NCBI GenBank assembly: GCA_016703965.1
Contig: JADJBB010000021.1
Coordinates: forward strand, 1-64,000
Source: Acidobacteriota bacterium
Lineage (GTDB): Bacteria > Acidobacteriota > Blastocatellia > Pyrinomonadales > Pyrinomonadaceae
Direction: 5' to 3'
Length of the DNA stretch: 64,000 nt
The notes under the pieces are model-generated. The model saw nothing but the letters and a program-made list of their open reading frames with translations. It searched no databases and was not told where the DNA came from. Made by a program: the position numbers and the translations under genes. This document shows positions 1 to 8,442 of the stretch, piece by piece. The stretch's first letter is position 1. Each line of letters starts with the position of its first letter.

Positions 1-1697
1 TCGACCATATCTATCATTCGATCAGTCGCTTTCTGTATTCAGAAAACTGCTTCGTAGCTCTATACGACGCCAAAACGTCGACGCTTGATATGGAGTTCTT
101 CGTCGATAAATATGAACTTGTCCCGCCGCCCGGGAAACTGGGAAATGGCCTGACGGGCTATGCATTTCGCATCGGCGAACCGATGCTGCTAACTGATTCT
201 GCGATCGAATCGTTGATCGAAGACGGTGAGATCGAAATGATCGGCCGGCGTCCGGCTGTTTGGCTTGGAGTGCCATTACGAACGCCTAAAGGGGTTATTG
301 GTGTCCTGGCAGTTCAACATTATGACGACAGTACTGTTTACGGCCAGCGAGATCTCGAATTGCTTGCGTCGATCGGTGATCAGATCGCCGTTGCGATCGA
401 TCGAAAAAGGGCAGAGAACGAAATGTTCGATGCGAAAAGCTTCCTCAATCGCGTTATCGATAACGTCCCCAATCTGATCTATGTAAAAGATAAGCTTGGA
501 CGCTACGTGCTCACAAACTATGCATTTGCTGCCCTGCACGGAAAGGACGTCAAGGACGTTATCGGCAAAACTGACCAGGAACTGATCGGCCCGAACGAGG
601 ATGCCGCCCGATACGATCTCTCCGACCATTTTGTCATCAGCAACAAACAGGAATACATAAATCAGGAGGAGAAAGTCCTCGATGCGCAAGGCAACATCCA
701 TTGGCTTCAGTCAGTTAAGCGGCCATTGATGGGTACGGCCGGCGTCGAGTATATTCTCGGGATCGCAACAGATCTTACAGAACGAAAAAATCTCGAGGCC
801 CAGCTTCGCCAGGCCCAGAAACTGGAATCGATCGGCCAGCTCGCCGCCGGCATCGCCCACGAGATAAATACTCCGGCTCAGTACGTCGGCGATAATGTTC
901 GCTTTCTACGCGACAGCTTTAATGACTATAGCTCCGTTCTGAAGCTTGCGACTGAAATCCTAAGCGCTGACCGGCCTGGTGGTTTGAGCACCGACGAAGT
1001 CGATAAATTTACGAATGCGGTAGAAACGGCAGATATAGGCTATCTGAATGACGAGGTGCCAAAGGCATTCGACCAGGCACTCGACGGCGTTGAGCGAATT
1101 AGCAAGATCGTGCAATCGATGAAGGATTTTGCACATCCCGGTTCGAACGATTTCCATGCAACCGATCTTAATAAGGCGATCGAAAGTACAATTACAGTTG
1201 CAAGCAACGAATGGAAATACGTCGCTAACATTGTCACCGACTACGACCGGGACCTGCCCTTGGTACCGTGCCTGACCAGCGAATTCAATCAGGTCATCCT
1301 CAACATGATCGTCAATGCCTCTCATGCTATAGCCGACGTGATGAAGACCGATCCAGGCGGTAAAGGAACGATCGCGATCAAAACAAAGAACAAGGGCGAT
1401 CACGTTGAGGTCCAAATCAGCGACACCGGCTGCGGCATGCCCGAGGAGATACGCAAGAAGATCTTTGACCCTTTCTTTACGACAAAGGAAGTCGGAAAAG
1501 GCACAGGTCAGGGACTCGCGATCTCACATACCGTTATCGTCGAAAAACACAAGGGTACGATCGACGTGACCAGCCTGCCGGGGCACGGTACGACCTTCGT
1601 CATCAGCCTTCCCCTGTCGATCAATGATTCTGCCGCCGTCCGAATCCAGTCGGATATGGCTGTCGATTCCCTGACGACATATACCTCGCGAGTTTAA
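1..1697 (+). CDS. Sensor histidine kinase, GAF-PAS-HisKA-HATPase (5' partial)
   Basis: The frame is open to the window edge (from base 3) and codes for typical GAF residues (…SENCFVALYDAK) before the first internal ATG at 90, so the gene starts outside the window. Order of domains: GAF (to about base 410), PAS with PAC (about 430-790), then the kinase core. The H-box reads AAGIAHEINTPAQY (about base 845), the N-box LNMIVNASHAI, the G1 box DTGCGM, the F box FDPFFTTKE and the G2 box GKGTGQGLAIS. No receiver domain follows, so the partner regulator is elsewhere. No transmembrane segment is seen in the visible part, which suggests a soluble sensor, but the missing N-terminus could change that. 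The input signal is unknown. The HEINTPAQY variant of the H-box is common in PAS/GAF kinases. Confidence 0.9.
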   Translation, partial: DHIYHSISRFLYSENCFVALYDAKTSTLDMEFFVDKYELVPPPGKLGNGLTGYAFRIGEPMLLTDSAIESLIEDGEIEMIGRRPAVWLGVPLRTPKGVIGVLAVQHYDDSTVYGQRDLELLASIGDQIAVAIDRKRAENEMFDAKSFLNRVIDNVPNLIYVKDKLGRYVLTNYAFAALHGKDVKDVIGKTDQELIGPNEDAARYDLSDHFVISNKQEYINQEEKVLDAQGNIHWLQSVKRPLMGTAGVEYILGIATDLTERKNLEAQLRQAQKLESIGQLAAGIAHEINTPAQYVGDNVRFLRDSFNDYSSVLKLATEILSADRPGGLSTDEVDKFTNAVETADIGYLNDEVPKAFDQALDGVERISKIVQSMKDFAHPGSNDFHATDLNKAIESTITVASNEWKYVANIVTDYDRDLPLVPCLTSEFNQVILNMIVNASHAIADVMKTDPGGKGTIAIKTKNKGDHVEVQISDTGCGMPEEIRKKIFDPFFTTKEVGKGTGQGLAISHTVIVEKHKGTIDVTSLPGHGTTFVISLPLSINDSAAVRIQSDMAVDSLTTYTSRV

Positions 1698-1729
1698 TGT
1701 TATACATTAAGTACCACAACCAATCGTAC

Positions 1730-1758
1730 TTGACACCCACTTTGTTTCTGCATATAGT
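1730..1758 (+). promoter_or_regulatory. Sigma-70-type promoter for the hybrid kinase
   Basis: TTGACA (1730-1735), a 17-base spacer, then TATAGT (1753-1758). This near-consensus promoter lies about 310 bases before the start of the kinase at 2073, which implies a long 5' leader. Confidence 0.6.
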
Positions 1759-1764
1759 GATATT

Positions 1765-2072
1765 GCTTTGGAAACCCGCCTTTGAAGAAAACTAATAAGC
1801 AGTGAATACTTTCTAGTTTTCGCTGTCTGAAATTTTCAATTTAGGTAGAGGTACTCTGAAAAGTAAGGTCAGCGGCAACTGGCCTACCGTTGCTTCCTAA
1901 CAAACCGGTTAACCGTCGGTCTGCTAGTAGCTACAACGCCTTCAGATCCTTAGCTTTAGATTCTGCCGCCCAGCTAAATCGATTTAGTAAAGGCAGAATA
2001 CTCGGGTAATTATCCCTTTTTTTGGTGAACCGGTTTCGGCCGGTCGTTGGGGGAGGATAGTCGAGTGACCGG
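1765..2072 (+). promoter_or_regulatory. Long structured 5' leader with hairpin and T7 tract
   Basis: No gene is seen in 1698-2072. The predicted leader holds an extended hairpin: outer arms ATTCTGCC (1960-1967) and GGCAGAAT (1992-1999), inner palindrome CTAAATCGATTTAG (1974-1987). About 17 bases later comes a run of seven T (2017-2023). This could be a terminator or attenuator. It matches no riboswitch class that I recognise. Confidence 0.35.
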
Positions 2073-5072
2073 ATGTTGAGTTTTTCCCAAACCCCTTTGG
2101 CGCGGTATAGCTGTGCCGTCATTATTGTTTGCATTGCTCTGCTGGCTACCATCCAGATAGAGCAGTTGGCAATACAGACCCCGTTTGCTCTTTTTTTTGG
2201 TGCAGTTACGGCAGCGGCGTGGCTTTTCGGACGCGGTCCCGCTATCGTCGCCGAGATATTGTCCGCAGCTGGAGCTCAATTCCTGCTAATGCCCCAACTT
2301 TCCGAGCTTCAACCGGACGCTTCCAGGACGCTGCAGTTGGTGACCTTCTTACTTTTTGGTTCGGCTTTGGCTTTTGCAACAAGTTCAGTTCGGAAATATA
2401 TTGCTAAAGCTCAGCAAAGCGAGACCCGCTTCGGTTCGCTGTTCGACCACAGCCCGTTCCCTGTCTTTATACTCGACGTCAAAACGAACAAGTTTATTAC
2501 CGTAAACAAAGCAGCGACTACGGTATACGGCTATTCGCATGAAGAATTCTTAGACCTGTCTCTAAAGGATCTTACGCTTGACGATGAGGAATTCGATCCT
2601 GGAAAGACTGAAGGCGTAGGCATGGTTCGCCGTGACATTGCAATAGCTGTGTCAAAGCACCGGCGCAAAGATGGCAGCGTATTCTATGTAGAATTATCGA
2701 CGCAGGATATTGAGGATAAGAATGGAACGGCTCGATTGATCCATTCGGTCGATGTTACAGAGCGGATAAGAACTTCTGACGCTCTTAGAACGAGCGAGGC
2801 CAGGCTTTCAAGGGTGTTCGGCAGTTGCCCTGTATCGATGGCGGTCAACCGGTGGAGCGACAGAACTTTTATTGAGGTAAACAGTGAATTCACCGAGCTA
2901 ACGGGTTGGGATCTGGATAGTATTAAAGGAAAGACCGTCGTGGATTGTGGACTTCTTCCGGAAGAAGCTGAAAATGAACTTTGTCGGCACCTTAGCGAGC
3001 ATAATACGATCATCGACCGTGAGGTGGAAATAACGACCCGTACCGGTAAACGAAGAAATGTGATCGTTGGAGCTGTTTTTGTTGAGATAAATGACGAGCA
3101 GCGGGTTATCTCGTCAATGGTTGACGTCACTGAGCTTCGCAGAGCAGAAGAAAGACACAGGGCCAGCGAAGATCGCTTGAAGTTGGTTACGGAGAAGGCT
3201 CAAGTTGGGCTTGTAATGATCAACAGCAGCCGGCGTTTCGCTTTTGTGAATTCGGCTTATGCAGAAATATTCGAACTTCCAACGGCCAACATCACCGGCC
3301 GCAAGGTATCCGAGGTTCACTCCACGCTCTATGACAAGCAGATCGGGCCGAGTCTCGACCGTGCGTTTGCTGGTCAAAGCTTTCGTTATGAACTAAGGTG
3401 TCCGACCCTTCGAGGCACTCGTTACTACGATGTTAGATATGAACCGACCGAAGTGAACGGCGAGATCGTTTCGGTTGTTGCTGTCGTGACTGATGTTACG
3501 GAGCGCACCAGGGCGGAACTGGCAAGAGAGGCTAGCGAAGAAAGGTATCGAACCCTTTTCGAGTACTCTCCTGACGGTATTGCCATCGCCGATCAAGATA
3601 GTTTTTACATCGACGCCAATGAAACACTCTGTCGAATGCTGGGCTACACGCGTGAGGAATTTATTGGCCTTCACGCGACCAACATCTTTATCCCGAGGGA
3701 AGTACCGCATCTAGGCGAGACACTTTTCGGCCTTAACACCGACCTCGAGTACTACCAGGAGTGGGAGTACCGGCGAAAGGACGGCTCAACCTTCCCCGGC
3801 GAGGTAATTGCAACGGTAATGCCCGACGGGAATACGCTGACAGTGATCCGCGACATTACCGAAAGGAAGCAGCTTGAAGATCAGCTCGTACAGGCCCAGA
3901 AAATGGAAGCGATCGGCGTACTTGCAGGTGGCGTGGCCCACGATTTTAACAATATTCTCACTGCGATCTCGGGGTACAGTGATCTGACGCTTCAGAACAT
4001 GCCGGCCGATGATCCACTGCGTGATTATATTCTGGAGATCAATCATGCCGGCACTCGGGCGGCGGCCTTAACAACCCAGCTGCTCTCTTTTAGTCGCCGC
4101 CGTGTCTTGACGCCGGTCGTCCATAATTTAAATGCCGCCGTTACGGATACGGAGCGCATGCTGCGGCGCATCGTTAAGGAAGATATCCAGTTTCGGATCG
4201 ATCTCGACCCGCAGCTTGGTAATATCAAGGTTGACCCGAGCCAGATCACCCAAGTGATCGTGAATTTGGTAGTAAACGCAGGCGATGCTATGCCTAATGG
4301 CGGTACCTTAACGATCACGACTCGAAACCGCTATCTGGACGGAGATTTTTCGCACGAAAATGTCGTTGTCACATCCGGCCCGTTCGTGGAACTGACAGTC
4401 CGAGACACCGGGATCGGAATGGACGACCAAACCCGCCGACGGCTTTTTGAGCCATTCTTTACGACCAAGGAAACCGGTAAGGGTACCGGCCTTGGGCTGT
4501 CGACCGTTTACGGGATAGTCAAACAATCAGGCGGAGATATTTCAGTTGAAAGCGAGCCGGGAAAGGGTTCGACTTTCAGGGTCTATCTTCCACACGCTAC
4601 CGAAAGCTCCGCGACCAGAACGCCGATAAGCAGTTCTCCCGGAGTCTCTTCGGCTTCCGGCACTATCCTGCTCGTTGAGGATGAGATCGCGGTGCGGAAC
4701 CTAATTCAAAGCGTTCTGACGAAACACGGGTATAAAGTCATTGCGGTAACCAACGGTGACGAGGCACTCGAGATCTGCCGCACGTTCGCGGACCGGATCC
4801 ACTTACTTTTGACCGATATGATCATGCCGGGCATGAACGGCTCGGAATTGCAGTTCGCCGCGTCCCAGATCCGCCCGGATATGAGAACGATAATAATGTC
4901 CGGGTACAGCGGACACCAGTTTGATGAAGGAATTGACCTTGGATCGGAAACTGCCTTCATAGAAAAGCCTTTTGGCCCCGATGAACTGATCGAAAAGATC
5001 CGGGCATCGGTCGGTGCAGAAGATATCACCTCAATCGCCCCATACTCTGCCTCCGCAGGCTCCAGGGTATAA
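2073..5072 (+). CDS. Hybrid sensor histidine kinase with four PAS domains and receiver
   Basis: 999 residues. Residues 1-110 are hydrophobic with several membrane segments and look like a DUF4118/KdpD-type sensor anchor. Four PAS domains follow (about 115-235, 240-360, 365-485 and 490-615). The HisKA domain has the H-box GGVAHDFNNIL (His623), then comes HATPase (G1 DTGIGM, F box FEPFFTTKE, G2 GKGTGLGLS). The C-terminal receiver starts at TILLVEDE with phospho-acceptor Asp915 (LLTDMIMPG). HDFNN kinases with a C-terminal receiver often pass phosphate to an unlinked regulator. A stop codon at 2058 makes ATG 2073 the first usable start. The purine-rich GGGAGG is 16 bases upstream, which is unusually far. 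The signal is unknown. Confidence 0.92.
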   Translation: MLSFSQTPLARYSCAVIIVCIALLATIQIEQLAIQTPFALFFGAVTAAAWLFGRGPAIVAEILSAAGAQFLLMPQLSELQPDASRTLQLVTFLLFGSALAFATSSVRKYIAKAQQSETRFGSLFDHSPFPVFILDVKTNKFITVNKAATTVYGYSHEEFLDLSLKDLTLDDEEFDPGKTEGVGMVRRDIAIAVSKHRRKDGSVFYVELSTQDIEDKNGTARLIHSVDVTERIRTSDALRTSEARLSRVFGSCPVSMAVNRWSDRTFIEVNSEFTELTGWDLDSIKGKTVVDCGLLPEEAENELCRHLSEHNTIIDREVEITTRTGKRRNVIVGAVFVEINDEQRVISSMVDVTELRRAEERHRASEDRLKLVTEKAQVGLVMINSSRRFAFVNSAYAEIFELPTANITGRKVSEVHSTLYDKQIGPSLDRAFAGQSFRYELRCPTLRGTRYYDVRYEPTEVNGEIVSVVAVVTDVTERTRAELAREASEERYRTLFEYSPDGIAIADQDSFYIDANETLCRMLGYTREEFIGLHATNIFIPREVPHLGETLFGLNTDLEYYQEWEYRRKDGSTFPGEVIATVMPDGNTLTVIRDITERKQLEDQLVQAQKMEAIGVLAGGVAHDFNNILTAISGYSDLTLQNMPADDPLRDYILEINHAGTRAAALTTQLLSFSRRRVLTPVVHNLNAAVTDTERMLRRIVKEDIQFRIDLDPQLGNIKVDPSQITQVIVNLVVNAGDAMPNGGTLTITTRNRYLDGDFSHENVVVTSGPFVELTVRDTGIGMDDQTRRRLFEPFFTTKETGKGTGLGLSTVYGIVKQSGGDISVESEPGKGSTFRVYLPHATESSATRTPISSSPGVSSASGTILLVEDEIAVRNLIQSVLTKHGYKVIAVTNGDEALEICRTFADRIHLLLTDMIMPGMNGSELQFAASQIRPDMRTIIMSGYSGHQFDEGIDLGSETAFIEKPFGPDELIEKIRASVGAEDITSIAPYSASAGSRV

Positions 5073-5127
5073 AAGTCCTTCAGCGATCCACAAGCCGACC
5101 TTTTTCGGCTAACCCCCATACTGTTAC

Positions 5128-5160
5128 GAGGCTGTCTGAAAGGGCAGCCTCGATCAGTTT
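5128..5160 (+). terminator. Probable terminator of the hybrid kinase gene
   Basis: A 7-bp stem, GAGGCTG/CAGCCTC with a 10-base loop (5128-5151), is followed by a short T-rich stretch (AGTTTTGG). It lies 56 bases after the stop at 5072. The T tract is weak. Confidence 0.4.
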
Positions 5161-5198
5161 TGGTGGTGAAAAAAAGTGCATGAACCAAATTGACGTCC

Positions 5199-5226
5199 GA
5201 AAAGTGTGAATCGATTCACACTTTTC
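5199..5226. terminator. 28-bp perfect palindrome, possible bidirectional terminator
   Basis: The half-site GAAAAGTGTGAATC is repeated as its exact reverse complement with no spacer. It begins with AAAA and ends with TTTT, so either strand gives a stem followed by U residues. Its place between convergent genes fits a two-way terminator. A protein binding site is the alternative. Confidence 0.45.
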
Positions 5227-5452
5227 ATAGAAAGCCCTGTTTTCGGCATTATCAAACGAAAAATGGCTGGATTGGTCGTAGGAATATGCGGTGTTGTCGG
5301 CCATAAAACTCACACATTGGTAGAGGTATTTGGCAGATTGGTCAAAGGTTTTTGTCGCGAAACAACTCTACCAGAGTCTTGCTCAGGATCTCGGCCCTTC
5401 AGACATCCTCGTCGATGCTCCATCGCGTCTATCTGGAGGCTTAGCGGACGAT

Positions 5453-8188
5453 CTAGGCCTGAGCCTGCGACCGACGATCAACTCCGTAACGAGCGAACAC
5501 TTTGGTCAGTTCAACGATCACGACTGGGGTCAACACACACAAGAGCGTAACCGCTAGATCATTGAAATTAGGAGTTACGAGGTCGAGCAGCCGTGAAAGC
5601 GGGCTGATGGTAAAGGCAGCCGTTTGCAGGATGACCATGATCATCGCTGCTCCAAAGATATAAGGATTCGTAAAGAAACCATTAAAAGCGGAGCGCGTCC
5701 GCGACCTGCAATTGAACGAATGGCCAAGCTCAACTCCAACAAGCGCCAGTAGTGCCACCGTCCGGGCATGCGCTCCATCGCCGTATGCATCAAGTGCCCA
5801 CACATAGGCGGCGAGAGTTATGGCCGATAGCATAAGCCCCTGCCAGCAAATGAGGAACAAGAACTGCGGCGAGAATAAAGCTCCGCCGGAAGACCGCGGA
5901 TGCTGCCCCATGGTTTCTCCCGACGCGGGTTCGACCGCCAGGGCCAATGCCGGAAAAACGTCCGTTATGATATTGAGCCATAGTATCTGAAGCGGCAATA
6001 GCGGCAGCGGCAGCCCCGAAACGAGGGCTGCAAAAATGACGAGCACCTCGCCAAGATTGTGCGAGAACATCAAGTGGACGAACTTTATGATGTTGGCGTA
6101 GATTGTTCGGCCGCCCTCAATTGCCTTGACGATCGTCGCGAAATTGTCGTCTGTCAGAACCACATCGGCCGCCTCTTTCGCCACCTCGGTTCCGCGCAAG
6201 CCCATTGCAATACCGATATCTGACCTCTTTAATGCAGGCGCGTCGTTGATACCATCGCCAGTGACCGCGACGATCTCTCCGGCCTTTTGCAGAGCTTCGA
6301 CGATCCGAAGTTTGTCCTCAGGCGAAACCCGGGCAAAAACGTGAGCCCGGGCAGCAGCCTGGGCCAGAGCCGTGTCATCCATCGCCGTGATCTCGCTGGC
6401 ATGAATAGAATAAATATCCCCGTCCGGGCTCAAGTTCAGCTCGCGTGCTATTGCGCCTGCGGTCATAACCTGGTCTCCTGTCAGCATCACGATGCGAATA
6501 CCGGCTTCCTGGGCGGTTCGTATCGCTGATTCGACCCCTTGCCGCGGCGGGTCGGTCATGCCGGAAAAACCAAGGAAGGTGTAACCTCGTTCGATCTCCT
6601 CCTGTGCTGTCTCAAGCGAGCGGTCGGCAAATGCAAGGACACGAAGGCCGCTCGATGCCATGTCCTCATTTATCGAAAGAAAGCTGGCACGCATTTCGTC
6701 GTCGAGCGGTTCCAACGATCCGTCGTCAGTTATAAAATCTGAGCACATCCCGAGTACGACGCTCGGCGCGCCTTTAAGAACGGCGATGTATTTGTCTGTG
6801 TTCTTGTCACGCAGAACTGCGGTCATCCGTTTTGACACTGCGTCAAACGGACATTCGCGCACTTTTTCGTACCTAAGGCGTTCGGCGGCAGCGTTTCTTT
6901 CCAGCAGGTCGGCAGCGACAAGCAGAGCTGTCTCGGTTGGATCGCCGATCGTATCGTGTTTTGCGGGTCCCGAATCAAAAGCGGCGTCATTGCACAGCAC
7001 GCTTGTCCGTAGAAGGCGATCTAATACCACACTGACGGGGCCGTGGTTCTCGAGTTCGAAAGACTGACCATCCGACAACCGGTATTCGCGGACGGTCATT
7101 CGATTTTCGGTCAAGGTGCCGGTTTTGTCAGTACAAATGACCGTCGTACTGCCGAGAGCTTCAACGGCTGAGAGTTTGCGGACGATGGCCCGTTGTCGGG
7201 CCATGCGCAAAACACCGAGAGCGAGGATCAAGGTCGTCATTGCCGGAAGCGCTTCCGGAACCGCGGCTACAGCAAGGCTTATTGAAACCCTTAACATCAG
7301 GGCTGGATCGTCGCCGCGGAGGAATCCGGCCAACATCACGATCGCCGCGATCGCCAAAACGCCATACACGAGCATCCTTCCCAATGACGCTAGCCTACGC
7401 TCAAGCGGTGTCGCTTCGGATCGTGTTTTCGCCAGCAGATTGCCGACGCGGCCTACTTCGGTTGCCGAACCGGTGGCTGTGACGATCGCAACCGCGCGGC
7501 CCGCTACTACCATCGTCGCCAGATAGGCCATCGACCTGCGTTCAGTAAGGACTGACGCAATTGATACGGGTTCTGCCGTTTTTGTTACCGGAACGCTCTC
7601 CCCGGTCAGGGCGGATTCGTCGGTTTGAAGATTTATCGCTTCGATCAGACGTGCATCTGCCGGTACGCGGTCGCCAGCCGCCAGGCTAATTATGTCGCCG
7701 ATAACAAGTTCCGCCGCGTCGACGATCTTCTCGCTGCCGTTGCGTCGAACCCGGGCAGTAGCCGCCGTCGTTTTGCGAAGTGCATCAAGCGCGCGGCCGG
7801 CCCGCCATTCGATCGCAAACCCGATGGCAGCATTAACGAGCAGGACAACAAGTATTGCCACAGCCTCAGCGATATCATCTGTTATCAAGGAGACAATTGC
7901 CGCCGCCAGAAGCAGCCAAACGACAATACTGGAAAACTGACGTAAGAGAAGTGTCCACCACGCGTCGCCCTTCTCCATCGAAAGGGTATTGGGCCCGTCT
8001 CGCTTTGATCGGAACCTTACCTCTTCTGTCGTCAGGCCTTTCTGAATATCTACGAAAAGAGCTGCGGCAACACGATCTCCATGTTCGCCGTGGGGATTCT
8101 CAAGCACTATCTCAGCCGAACGATCCACCGAAGGCGATGCGACCAGCTTCTCCGCCGATGAAATATTCGCATCCGGTCCGGTTCCCAT
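5453..8188 (-). CDS. Cation-transporting P-type ATPase (Ca2+-ATPase-like, type II)
   Basis: About 911 residues from ATG 8188. The frame stays open to 8263, but the extra 25 residues look unlike the family. ATP-driven cation export across the inner membrane is expected. Visible motifs: LTGESVPVTK in the actuator domain, the phosphorylation site DKTGTLT (near residue 353), TGDGINDAPALKRSDIGIAMG in the hinge, and about ten hydrophobic segments, with the C-terminal set starting after AIEGGRTIYANI. The M4 motif is PEALP, whereas classical SERCA/PMR1 Ca2+ pumps have PEGLP, so the ion is uncertain. It stands alone on the minus strand. The ribosome binding site is weak. Confidence 0.9.
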   Translation of the reverse strand: MGTGPDANISSAEKLVASPSVDRSAEIVLENPHGEHGDRVAAALFVDIQKGLTTEEVRFRSKRDGPNTLSMEKGDAWWTLLLRQFSSIVVWLLLAAAIVSLITDDIAEAVAILVVLLVNAAIGFAIEWRAGRALDALRKTTAATARVRRNGSEKIVDAAELVIGDIISLAAGDRVPADARLIEAINLQTDESALTGESVPVTKTAEPVSIASVLTERRSMAYLATMVVAGRAVAIVTATGSATEVGRVGNLLAKTRSEATPLERRLASLGRMLVYGVLAIAAIVMLAGFLRGDDPALMLRVSISLAVAAVPEALPAMTTLILALGVLRMARQRAIVRKLSAVEALGSTTVICTDKTGTLTENRMTVREYRLSDGQSFELENHGPVSVVLDRLLRTSVLCNDAAFDSGPAKHDTIGDPTETALLVAADLLERNAAAERLRYEKVRECPFDAVSKRMTAVLRDKNTDKYIAVLKGAPSVVLGMCSDFITDDGSLEPLDDEMRASFLSINEDMASSGLRVLAFADRSLETAQEEIERGYTFLGFSGMTDPPRQGVESAIRTAQEAGIRIVMLTGDQVMTAGAIARELNLSPDGDIYSIHASEITAMDDTALAQAAARAHVFARVSPEDKLRIVEALQKAGEIVAVTGDGINDAPALKRSDIGIAMGLRGTEVAKEAADVVLTDDNFATIVKAIEGGRTIYANIIKFVHLMFSHNLGEVLVIFAALVSGLPLPLLPLQILWLNIITDVFPALALAVEPASGETMGQHPRSSGGALFSPQFLFLICWQGLMLSAITLAAYVWALDAYGDGAHARTVALLALVGVELGHSFNCRSRTRSAFNGFFTNPYIFGAAMIMVILQTAAFTISPLSRLLDLVTPNFNDLAVTLLCVLTPVVIVELTKVFARYGVDRRSQAQA

Positions 8189-8356
8189 ACGCTCATTATT
8201 GCAGAGAAAACAAGATTGTAAGTGATAAACCGCACACCCAAGATAATTGCGATCCGGCACCAACAGATCTAGCGAAAACCGTGAAGAATTTCCGCCTCGT
8301 GCGAAGAATTACGTGTTATTGATCAGATTACGTACCTATCGCGATGCCTGACGTCG

Positions 8357-8405
8357 GCGTAATTACGCATTTCCGAGGCGCTTTTGAGATGGCACGCCTA
8401 TTGCC
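8357..8405 (+). promoter_or_regulatory. Sigma-54 promoter and upstream dyad of the PFOR operon
   Basis: TGGCACG-CCTA-TTGCC at 8390-8405 keeps the invariant GG-N10-GC of -24/-12 promoters. The expected start of transcription is near 8416, 27 bases before the first gene. A perfect 12-bp palindrome, GCGTAATTACGC, lies at 8357-8368. ATTACG also occurs at 8308-8313 and 8327-8332. These are candidate activator sites. Confidence 0.7.
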
Positions 8406-8442
8406 AAAGCGGTTAGTTGTCAGTGCAAGTCGGTGATCATGT

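Larger units (their letters stand above)
5073..5452. other. Convergent intergenic region, no gene seen
   Basis: This 380-base stretch lies between the convergent kinase and P-ATPase genes. It holds three inverted repeats: AGCCGA/TCGGCT (5093-5110), GAGGCTG/CAGCCTC (5128-5151) and a 28-base perfect palindrome (5199-5226). Short open frames in 5206-5557 have no ribosome binding site or recognisable protein. Confidence 0.6.

Noticed and set aside
1765..2072. Known riboswitch (c-di-GMP, cobalamin, c-di-AMP)
   Set aside because: None of the conserved cores of these classes is visible; only general secondary structure is.
5206..5557. Two overlapping plus-strand frames after the hybrid kinase
   Set aside because: They overlap the end of the P-ATPase gene, lack a ribosome binding site and have no family. 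They start inside or next to the palindrome.
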